In this document: one piece after another, positions 38,801-50,800 of the stretch | Numbering within the stretch: position 1 is the stretch's first letter | Layout of the letters: every line of letters begins with the position of its first letter | Source: Galbula dea | Lineage: Eukaryota > Chordata > Aves > Piciformes > Galbulidae | Length of the DNA: 64,000 bases | Direction of reading: 5' to 3' | NCBI GenBank assembly: GCA_013399015.1 | Contig: VWZX01009108.1 | Location: 917,286 to 981,285 of the forward strand | The notes under the pieces: model-generated | Seen by the model: only the letters and a program-made list of their open reading frames with translations | Told to the model about the DNA's origin: nothing | The model's database searches: none | Position numbers and translations under genes: made by a program

Positions 38801-41800
38801 AAGCCTGAGGATGCAAAGCAGCCACCTGCAGCTCTTCAACCCAAAACTCATTTCAAGAACACCCAAGCCCGTTCCAGTTTGGCCCAAAGAACCCCACCAG
38901 AGTGAAATACCTCCTCTTGTCCAAAATCTACCACACCAGAGCCCAGAGAGGGCTTCAGAGAATACTGGCTTTGTTCATTTTCAATCTGCTTTCAGGTAGT
39001 GAAGGGTTTGCAGGTTCCACACCTTCATGGCAGAAGAGTTGTGACTCCAGACTGCCCTCTTGCTGGGAGGGCAAGGCTCAGGCAGGATGAGCTGGCAGAA
39101 GGCCCATGCTGAGCATTCACCCCTCAGGGTGCCAGGCATGAACAAGGCAGACTCAGCCCTGGATTTACAATACATACCAATAGTTTTACCTTGCTAACTG
39201 TAATTATAGCTCTGCCTCTGAAAGAACACACACAAGGGTGGTAGAGAAGTGGAGTAGAGAAGGGCAGAGCTGCTCAAGGTGGTTTGCCAGCAGTTTAACT
39301 ACAGCAGCAAAAATCCCACACAGCAAACTGCTGCTGGCACCTTCCCAGGTGAGCTTTCAGGTAAGCTGCACTGCAACCAGACTCCTTGGTGGCTTGTGTC
39401 AGCCAGCACACCACCCCTGCTGCCTGGATCCATGCTGAAGTTTGTTTACTGCCTCCTCCCTGGACACCCTGGGTTGGTTAGTCATGTCTTTCAAGCTCCC
39501 ATCCTCCTGCTGCTCAGTGCCCATGATCTAATCATGGCAGGTTTTAACTGGGACAAAGACAGCTCTCAGGTGTATGTGCAATGTAATAAAATGCTCAGCT
39601 CAGGAACAGGCAAATGGAAAGAGAAACATATTACAGATCACTGATTATAAATACCTCCAACAACTTCTATCTGAAGAACAGAAGACTGCATGGTTTTTAT
39701 AGCTATACATATTTACAGGGCACTCTGCAAAGCTAATTTGCAGGCAGAGCAGAACACAAACACAAGGGGTGATGGACTCACTGCTGGGTCCCACAAAATG
39801 GGACACCAAAAAGGCTGCAAGGGAGCAGGGATTTCTCACAGAAGGCAGATGTTACTTGGGTGTTTTGGTTTCTTATCAATTGCTAAAGTATCTCTCATTA
39901 CCTGAAAAAGAGAATTCAAGCTCCATGAGATGACAATACCCTACCCAACACAGACCCTTGTGTTTTGGTCTGGTCCTTATTTGCAGCACTTCTTTGGCAC
40001 AGACAAATCTCCCCACACCTACAGGGCTGCAGAACAAGTAAAACAAGTGACAATACTAGTCAAGTGCTCATTATAAACAAACAGCACTGTTAACACCAGC
40101 CCAGCTTATGCCACTCTCTTTTTTAACTCTAATGCTGAGAGGGAACTTGAAGATGATAACTCAAACCACAGAAGAACAGAGGAAGAATTTCCCAGAAGTC
40201 TCTGTTGGTCCCAAAACAGGGGGATGGGGGCAAGGAAATGTCACCACTGTGCTTGTTTGTGTCTCCCAATGTGCTGCCTCGGGTGCTGGTCTCTAATTAG
40301 ACAGTGCAGCATGGAGAGATGCCACAGGTTGGGATTTGGAAGGATGTGAGGAGCTCATCTGGGCTTTCACTGCACAGCAGGAAGGGTTCTTGAGAGGGGG
40401 AGGCAGATGGAGCTAAAGGAAAAGGTCTCCACACTCACTTGGAGTGTTTCCTGACCCTAGAAACACAAGTAAATTGACTTGTGTTTCCAGGACAGCAGGA
40501 GAGCTGGAAAGCTGCCCAATGGCACATGCCATCACTAGGAAATCCAGGGAATTAAGATGACAAAAGGAGCTACAAGGACTCCTGTACCATGGGCAAATCT
40601 GCACCACCAGTGTCCTGCAGATTCTCATCTGCATTGAGCACCTGAGATGTGTCTCCAGACTTTGAGGAACCACTGCAGCCTCTGCCTTTTGCCCACAGAA
40701 CAGTGCAACACCATCAGTGTCTCCAAGGAAGGGAAGGGAGCAGCAGCTTACAGCAGTATTTCCCAAAGCAAAGATCCTGATGTGACACAGGGCATACAAG
40801 GGTCCACAAAGGAATAAAAAGGAGAAGATAAATGCAACAATTAAAGAGATGTTCAGGCTATTTTCACTTGACTGTGTATAGAAGCTCCATGGCTGCTGGA
40901 AACAATGCATGGCTTCTTCTTTCCAATATTGAGATGGATCCTGGAGGAAGAAACACTCACTTAGGCAGCCTCTAGGCATCTCTCTGAGGCTAAAACCCCC
41001 TTTTATTTAGCAAGTGACCCCAGGAAGGACAGACAACTCTAGGTGAAGCAAAGTGGGCAGAGATGGGAAGCAAATGCAGTGTGATTAGTGGTCTGAGGTA
41101 ACCAGATCTCCACTGATCCAGAAAGAAGACAACTTGAGAAATGTGATCCCAAGGGGAGAAGACTCAATCAGCACTCAGTGCTTTCAAAAGCCCATTCTCT
41201 TGGAAAGAGAGCACCATCCTTCAGTTTTCAACAGGACTTTCAAGAGCCCATGACTGCAAGAGCTTCCTAGGGTAGCAATCCTCAGAGCCATAAATTAAGC
41301 CAGTGTGAGAACAGCAGCTAGATTTGCCTCAGCAGAAAGCCTGAGGAGATGAATTGGCAAAGAGGGCAATAACTTGCTGAAGGGTTTGCTCTCTTTGTTA
41401 GCAAGTGCATTACCTTCCACAAAAGGGGTGGTTTAATTCAGGTCTTTCTCCCTTCTGCATGGAAAAGGAGGCTCTCAGCTGCAAGCTTTGTGGCATATGA
41501 TGTGGTTATACTGTTCCTGTTGGTGTGATCCCTGAAAAAGGGACATCTGGAGAAGCCAGGCACTGCCCCAGGCTTGCAGCATGCACAAGACACTCTCCAG
41601 TGTCTGCAGGGACAGCTCTAGGAAGAGTTCAGGCTAACACAACATCCTTTGGGTCCACATTCATCAACACTCAAGACACCCTGGAGAGATCTAAGCCAAG
41701 ACAAACATGAAGATACAACTGGACAGATGACAAAATACAGGGAGAGTCTGAGAAGGGGAGTCCCTGGTCCCCCCCCAGGCTGAGCTCAGGGATGCCTGGG

Positions 41801-44800
41801 CAGCCTGTGCCTGCCTGGACAGTCAGCCCTTCTGCATTATGTGACCAAATCTGAACTGGCAGGGCGAATGTGTGCCAATTCAGGGGCTGCCTCATGCAGC
41901 CACACTGGTTTTCATCACATATGAAACACCCTAAAATTGGATTTACCATCTCAGGGAACCATGGCCTTAAGTAGATCTTATTAAGGGGGGGGTGGGAATT
42001 CTTTATGGGGATGAAGGAGGAGGAGGTATGGAAGAGAAAGAAGGAAAAGAGAGAGGGGTGTTAAATTGGGGAGCCTTGTAACAAGGCAGGCTCTTTCCAC
42101 AGCAATGGTGGTTCTGGTTTCCTTATTTCAGATGGGGGAAGGGAGAGCTGAGGAGCTATTTGCAGTCTAACTTCAAAGGCTTTAGTCGGCTGGGAAGCTA
42201 AGTCATGCATAAAAGGATGGTAGAGTGGCAAGAAAATACCCCCTACAGATAAATTAGTCAGGGAATGTTCTCCTCTTCTCCCAAAGACATTCAGACAGCC
42301 AGACTGGCTTTACCCAGGTAAAACCCTTTTCAGACACCAGGTTCAGTGATGCAGAGTCCTGGGAACAAACCAGTCAAATCCAAGAGAGGAACTAAAGAGT
42401 CTCTCTGAAAGAGAGAAAGGCAGGGGTGAGCATGCAATGGGCTTGTCTGTCACTTTCTGCCACCTCAGCTATTATCAGCAGATTTTATTCTAAGGTCTGT
42501 TGACACAAAGATGCAGAGCTTGAGGCAGGATCTCCCTCTCTAGGAGGGAGGAATTTAGGAGAATCAGAGGAATCAAGGAATTCAGGAAGAAATCACAGTC
42601 CATCTAGAGAAACGACTGTGAAATGCTCTGGTTTGTTCTTCACACTGAGCTGCAGAAATGAGCCCACATTTCTAGAGAGCACAAAGTACTCAGCAGTCAA
42701 AGATAAAGAAGAGAATTGGCAACATGAGATCAGAGTCCACCTAGAAATTAAAAAGGAAAAAAAAAAGTGCAATAACTTGAGTGTGCAGAGTACACAGATA
42801 CCTCACAGTGCAGTGCCAAGCAGGGGCTCACAAGCCACTTCCTGAGCTCACTCCAATTTGACCAAGCCTTAGGTCAAATGGAGCCACCAATTCAAATCTT
42901 GCTACCAACAGGGTGATAAGAAAGCAGATAAGCTTGGAAAACAGCCTAGCAGAACTAGGCCAATTTGATATCCTTCCCCTTTCAGGTACAACTACCATAC
43001 CCTCGAGTATCTGCCTCACATGGCTGTTACTGGCAGCCTTTTTTCAGGGCCCTGTTCAGTGCTTCCTGCATTTCCAGTGGTGGTAGCAACAGCAGTTTCA
43101 TTTGCAAAACCTGGATACCAGCAATGCAACCTGTGTGACATTGAGTCTCCTCAGAAGAGAGAGCAGAAGCAAAGGAATGGAGGCCTTGAAGGACAACAGG
43201 CAAAATTAAACAGAGTTTTTCTTAGCTCATTCATCAGTATCATCTTGTAATGCTCATCTGCTTACTGCTCTTTGCTCTCAGGCCCAGGTGCCATTAATAC
43301 ATCCTGAGGCAGCAGTTCAGACACTTGCCTTCCTTCTCAAGAGGCATCCTGACTGATGAGCCTGGCTTCTCCCTCCCCTCTCCAACAGCTTGAGCTATTC
43401 TTGCTCTTCATTTCTCAGGTGCAATCCTGACCTGTTCATGCAGCTGGGAAACAAAGAGGCACAACTGGTTTTGGCACCTGCAAGAAAACCTAGGACCCTG
43501 TAGCCCATTGCTGATGGAGGAAGCCCAGAACAGCCCTTTCCAAACAACTGCAGGTTTTACTCTCCACAAAGTGTGGAACAAGCCAGAGGAGGACATAAAC
43601 TCCTGATTTTTATGTAAATCTTTCCTTTTCCCAACTGCTTTTGCTGTGCTTTTATGAGCCCTCCACTTGTGGGCTGGGAGGTCACACAGACCTAGCCCTC
43701 TTTCCTCCCAGGAGCTCTCTTCTGTCCCAGGACCAACTATTTGAGAAGACAGAAGAAAGCAGGAAAGAGGGAACACATTGTTAAGAAGGTCTTTAGGACC
43801 TTGTTATCCTCTTGACTGCAGTCACAGTGACAACACAGTATGGCTTCAAATAAGAAAACTTGTGGACACAGCCCCAGCCATCATCCCAAGCCAGGACAAT
43901 AGGACATCTGCTGTGCTTCTGAAATTCCCAGCAAAACTGCTGCAGAGAAGAGTGTTCAGCCACTCCACCTCATCTTGACTGGCTGACAAAAAGCATTGAA
44001 CTACTCTGGATGAAGCCCCCACTGCAGGTGGTGCAAGTGCTTCAGGCCTGCTGGGATCTCACCGTCCAGAATGACCCTGGGGAATGAGAAGCTCCTGAGA
44101 CAAAAAAACCTCTCCCTGGCTGTGGCCAGACTGTGAGCCCTTCCCAGCAGTGACCACAAACGATGATTGGCACCCTAATGAGCTTAGCAAGCTCCACTCA
44201 TTTGCTGAGCATTACAACACAAGCTAACAAGTCCTTCCCAGCCAAGTGCCGGAGATGCATTAAACCTCAGCTAGACCGCAGGAGATGCTGCACTCCAAGC
44301 AGCTCCAGAGGCTGAGCAAAGCTGTTGTTCCTCAAAAGTAAGGGTGAGGCCAGCAAGAAACAGTTCCCCTTTGGTAACACTTCTCTTACAGATTTTCTCT
44401 CTGGAGGCATCTTGAATTTTTCACTGCTTTATTTCCTGCTTAGATTTTTCCTTCTCTTCCTGTATTCTGATTGAAGTAAGTGCAGGCAGAGAGAAGAGTC
44501 AAGCACAGCAGCTGAGGTATGTTACATATTAATTAAAGCATTAAAAAAATCTTCCTCAGCCTAAGACAAAGCCTAAAGCAATATCTAGCCAGAAATAGCT
44601 TCAAGTTGTCCTTCTCCAAAACATGCTCAGTGAGGGAAAGGCAACTTTTTCCCCATACCACTCCTCTCAGGTGATGGAAACATAACTCTTCTGGTTGCCA
44701 ACTGTTGACTGATCCCTTAACAGAAATAACCTCTGTGCAGGACATGACATTTCTCATGGCTTTCTAGAAGACACAAAACTTTTGCTATTAAATCATCTCC

Positions 44801-47800
44801 ACTATATGCAAAATAAATCCTGTAACCACAACTGTTCTAAATTACCAGAGTGGAAATAACCTCCCAGCTGGGCTGCACTCCCACTACCATTTGTACAGGT
44901 ATTAAACATTCCAAAAAGAGCCAAGAGGTGAAGGATGTTGGTCTCCCCACCTGTCCCCTCATTAGCAACCAGGAGCTTTAAAACAAACACATGGAAAGGC
45001 TTTTCACTTGGAGCAAATTTCAGCTGTGCACCTCATTGCTGCAGGGCACTGCAAAGACTCAGAAGTGCAGATGGGTTTAAAAATGGATTAGACATCTGTG
45101 GCAGACAGGTCAACCAGCAACTACTGAACAAGATCATGTCCTAATCTGCTGCTCAGGAGTAGCAGAGGGACCCCAGGGGAGCAGCACCACACACAGCCCT
45201 GTTGCTGATGGGGTTTCTGCATGGCACAACCTTCCTTCCACTGAAGGTCTTGCAGTACCTAGAGGAAATAACCTCCAACATCACAGACAACCAAGGAAAG
45301 GCAAAGACCTGCCTTTTCCTTGCTTACTCACAAGTTAGTCCAAAGTCTCTTTCTGTTCTCTTGCAGCAAAGCCATCACCAAGCTCTCTCACAGATGACTG
45401 CTGGAGCAGAAGGGTTGCACGTGCACGGGGGCAGAGCTGTACAGCAGCAGGCAGTGGCAGGTGACCCCTGCTCTACTCCTCACGCCCACCACCCCAGCCC
45501 TTCAGGCTTTTTCAGGCCTCCCCATGCTGGTGACACTTACTTTACTCACTTCCTTAATACCTGCCTGAAGAGCTTTGCTGTAACTATCAAGATGATTGCA
45601 AAGCCCAGCAAAAGCACATGGGAGTAGAGCAAGTCTGCAGCCCACGCTTGAGCAGACAAACCCAAACCACTCTCAATCACACAGCCCTTGGCTTTATTTC
45701 TTAAAGCAGCTCTTCCAATGGATTGGGTCATCAGGTTGAAGTTACACAGACACTCTTGAAAAGGTGAGCTACTCATCTGAAGAGCTATGTGAAATGGTTC
45801 CAAGAAAGGCACAAAACCAGCTGAACACAGCTCTGTGCTCATGCTCTGCTCACTGACTCAGGACAAGAAGGAAGGCACAGGCATCTTTGGGTTTTGTTTA
45901 GAGTTCTGTAGGAACAGCTGGTTTGGGGGTTTGCAACTAAGAGTTTTACTTAGGATGGGTGAGCTTCAGGACCTTTGGAAGCACCAGAGCTGCATGGTAC
46001 TTCTTAGAGCACATACCATAATCGATACATCTCACTTACTGGATGGGACAGTAAGAGAACAGAGTTACACTGTGCAACACTCTTGATATCAGAACACAGT
46101 TAAAATAGGAAAAAACCTCCAAAAACTGGGTCATAACAAGGGTCCAACATTCATCCTTCTTACAATTCAGTTTTGCAGGTTTAGCCCCAGATTCACTTAC
46201 AATAAAATCTACTCCTGACAATCTCCATCCCCAGCTCAGAAACCTAGAGACTAGGATCAGGTGCCCTTCTGGTTTTATTTATTTATTTAAAAGGCATGGT
46301 ACACTCTAAAGCTCAGGTTTTCTTCAGCTTGGACACTGAAAGCAGATCCACCCAAAACCCTCTCTGAGCAAAATCAGCACAAAACTATAGTGCTCCCAGG
46401 GAAACACAGCTCTTCTGGAGGGAAAAAAAAGGGTGTAAGAAAGTGACTCTCACTTCATATCATCCATAAAAGCAGCAGACATCCAATTCCTTGATCAGGC
46501 CAGCAAAGGGCTGTTTCAACCCCAGGAGAAACAAAACCCATTCCCTCCTTCAGGTCATCAAACCTGTACCATTCTCAGCCCTCTGTTTCCTAAGGCTGCA
46601 TGCTCTCCATGCCATCACACTCACTGACACAGGGAATTTTGGGGCAGTGGTGAGCCTGAGGACATCCCACCTTGAATGCCTGAAGATGCAGACAAGGAGG
46701 AAAGAGGGGAAGGACTGGACCCTGTGAGAAGACCATCTCTGCTTCTCCTCTTCTTCCTCTCCTCACCATTCTCAGAGCCTTTTCCTCCTGATGTCCCTGA
46801 CTTACTGCCCACTCTGGAGAGAGAGAGACTGGGCAAAACACAGGTGAACTGCTCAACAATGACCAACACCACAAAACACAGCTCCAGAGCAGCCAGCAAA
46901 TCCAACCACCACTCCTAAATCAAAACACCCCAAGTCTCAAGGAATGAAAACTGGAAGTTCTGCTGCAGCTCTGAGCCTTTTGCAACCAAACCTCCAAAGC
47001 ATAAGAACTGCTGCCAGCTTCCAGCTCCAGCAACAGTTTCGCTTCCTCCCCGTGCCGCGCTCACAGAGCTCTATGCAAACAGCGATTGCTGAAGCCCAAG
47101 CCACCAACAACTTCCTCTCTCCAAACTGCTCCTGAAGCAACATTTCTGTGAAGTTCACTCCTCTGGCAGTGAACCTCTTCCAACCTGGGGAGAAGTTACA
47201 AACCTTCATTTGCCATCTTCCTATTTTCTAGGCATTTTGACCTCCCCAGGCCTGTCTGCACCCATGGAAACACTGACAGCAGCTACTGGCTTCATTTTAT
47301 TTTACTTTTAAAAACATTTTTTAAAGTCTTTTTGGTTTTGGGTGGGTTTTTTGTAACCATTTTCTTCTTTTTAATTGTAATTTGGGTTTAGGAGCTAAAA
47401 AATTTTGCTGTGTGTTTTTTGTTGGGTTGGGAGAGGGTTAACCATTTTCTGTTAGGTTTTGGTTGGGGTTTTTTGTTTGGTTTAGGTTTGGGTTTTTTTT
47501 TTTCCTTTTAAATACTTTGTGTTTAGGAGCTGAAAAATGTGAGCAACCTTTTTCTCATGATGAATGGGCATTTCCCAAAAGCAAGCAGTGCACTTTCACA
47601 ATAAATCCTGAGGCAGCAGAGCCATACCTGGCTCAGAGGAGCCCTCCCTGGCTCAGAGGAGCCCTCGTGGGCAGGTAGTGCTGAGCAGAGTTAACCAACT
47701 CCTCCTGGGTTTCACTTTGACTTGTGCCCAATCTTCACTAGGCACAAACAAGTGCCCACACTGAAAAGTCATGGGATGTAAAATTGATGCATATGGGAGG

Positions 47801-50800
47801 GGGAGAAGATGTTCTGCTGAACTGTATCTATTTAGAGGACTCCAGGAAAGGCACCAGGCAGCAGAAATTTGAATAAGCACTCATCTGTTGACTGCTCTGG
47901 GTCAGACACAGACACATATAGAACACAGTGGCTGCTCCCTCTTCTGCAAAACCAGCCCCAGAAATGAGTGCTCTTCTGGTGCCTGCCAGCACAATATGTT
48001 AACAGCAATTATTTTCTCAATGTTTCTCCTGATTACCTAACACACTGGCACATTTTCTCTGTGTCACTGCATGTTGCAACACAAGCTGCCATCCAGTGAC
48101 TTGTCTGCATTCCCTGGGTCACTTTTCACCACCAGCAGATGCAAGATGCAACCAGAATGGTAATGGGGTGGAGAAACTGGGAGGGGAATGTGTCACTCCC
48201 AAGGGGGGGCTTCACAGCCTGCATTTATGGCATTTGAACATCCAACATCATCAGTGCTGAAAACCTGAGTGGTGAAAAGAATAGGGAGAACTCTCTCTAA
48301 CAGCATGAGGAGGATGCCAAGGGCTCTCTAACTGTAAGTAGTCTGCAGAGCTCAGACTTTCAGATATTGCTCTGCCATAATCTATATCCTATGGTTAAAC
48401 ACTGCAAGCTCCTAGAGCAGCAGAGCTTACATAAACACCAAATAAGCAGTGCTCTGCTATTAACAAGCAGCTTAATTATACACATCCTGTTCACCAGGAA
48501 CTGAAAATTTACAGAAAGCCACTGGTGGCAAAACAGAGAATGAACTGAGCTAGAGGCAAGAGTCTAATCAGCAACAGTGATTTAGAGAAGGAGGTGACAG
48601 TGTCATTTCTGTCAGGTATGCAAAATGCCAAAGCCTCAAAGTCTTGGCCTGTTATGAGAGTGTGAAAGAACCACTCAGGCTCAACCACAGCCTGCTTTCT
48701 ATTTTTCAGTTACACTCCAGAGCATTTGGCCATTTCTAGCTCTATTATCAATGAGAGAGATGTTCTCTCATTCTACTGAGGTTGTTAGGTACCCAAAAAG
48801 CCCAAATCATGAAGAGTCAACTATTTCTCCACTGAGTTATCTCCCCCTGCATGAGCACAGGAGTAGGAGGGGGTGCACCACCAGGAACCCTGGGGGAATT
48901 CTATGCAGCTCTGCTCTGAAAAAGTGACTGTGAAAACTGACACTGGGCTTGTTACCTCTCACTGCTTCCTGTATGGAACCCATTTGGCAGGTCAAGCCCT
49001 TTGCATTGCTAACCAGCAGCTCTGCAGGCACTCCAAGCAAACTGGAGACAAAAGTCAAATACAACTTAGCACTCACAAAGAGATTTCTCTACTTTGTATA
49101 AATTTTTGTAGGAGGAACAGGTTGCAGGTGGTAAATTAATGAGATTACAAGGACACAGTCCCTGCCTGTGGTCTTCCAGTATCAGCTCTGAAAAAATCCC
49201 TAAGATAACAATATCCTGCATTCCCACTGCTTCAGGAGCCAGACATGCTCATCTTGGCCAGGTTATATAGGAACTGACCCTCAACTCCAAGCACCCCAGG
49301 GAAGATGCAGGGCTGCAGTCTTGTCCCAGCATGCTCCCTCCTCTGGGCACAGAGGCTGAACATAATTGAGGTCTCCAAAGGGTCTAGTTAGTGTCAGATT
49401 TAAATGACCTTTGAAGGGATTTGTGTGATGCCTTTTTTTTTCCCCCTGAAGCTTAAACTCCACAAGGTCCTCTGAAGTCCCTGTGGCTTCTGACTGCTGT
49501 TGTGCCTGGGTCAGGGAGGGCAGAACTGAACCCACAGTTTAAGCAGCTTGCTCTCATTTCATTTTCCCAGGTTTAGCATGGCTGGTGTAGGTCACATGTA
49601 AAACCACAGCAGCCATCCAAATTTTTGCTGCCTGGGCATTGGCTGGCTGCATTTCTGGAAATTCATGGTCATAACATATACCTATTTTTTGAGTTTCCAT
49701 TAGGAACAGGTTCTGTCAGGCATGATCACATTCAGGAGAGCTCAGGAGGAAGGAAAAATTGAAAAAGTGTTTATGAAACTGGGCATAAATCACAGCCCTC
49801 TGGTTTTTCTCCCTCTTTCAATGAAAAGAATACCTTCAGAACAACCATTCCCCACACCTACACCCCCTGTCTCCCTCCAGAAATGACGAAATCCCACTGT
49901 AGCTGTAAACTGGATCCCAGAGGTTCCTATATATACTATACATACATAACAGCTACTCATGGGCATAAGGGCTCTTGCACAGTTACTGTGGAAACCAAGG
50001 GATCAAATTTCCAGGCTCTTAAGATTCTACCTTCTCAACCTGAATGTGCATTTACCTTGAATAAATCACTTCCACACTCTCCAGCCCAGAAACATCCCTC
50101 AGGAGAGTGTGTTTGGGTTCATGGTCAACGGTTGGACTTAGTGATCTTCAAGGTCTTTTCCAACCTTAATGATTGTATAATCTTTAGGAGGCTCCATCTA
50201 ACCTGTCAATGTCCCAGGAACATGAGGCTGCCTCTCAGCCTGCCTAGCCCACAGATGGAAGCATGGTACAGGAGGAGACAACAACCTTCTGCAGGCAGAG
50301 ACTGACTTGCTCTGCACAGCCAGCTCCAAGGGGCACTGACTGCTCCTGGGACAACTGCAGCAAACTCCCTGCAGCTCCTCTCCCTTCCTGGACAGCACTG
50401 GGGCACTGCTTTCTCTCCCAGGCCCTTGTGACAACTAAAGGTTGAACTTGGCTCTGTAGGAAAGGGGAATCATTTACCAACTACTGAAACACAGGCCAGA
50501 CTGGATGGGGATGCAGCAGCGTGGAGCAGCACAAGACACAATGAAGTGTCTTGAGGAGAATGTCAGCACATGCTGCTAAGGCTCCAGAGGGACAACAGGA
50601 CACTTCAACATCTATTTCTTCCAGTTCTGGCTGTGACCACACAAGGATCCAAAGCTACTTCAATGTGAAGTGCAAATTCAGCCCAGATGTAAGCTCAGGG
50701 ACTCCAGCAGAGCTGACTGTAGGACTGAGCCTGATCCACCTCATCTGTGTGTAAGCACAGCTCAAAACTTCTCCCTGGGTAACTGCAAGAGGATTCACTG

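Noticed and set aside
46621..46905. Open frame on the minus strand that reads like a membrane protein (DLLAALELCFVVLVIVEQF)
   Set aside because: It starts at TTG with no ATG, has a stop just upstream, and the hydrophobic reading comes from a G/T-rich stretch. No family match.
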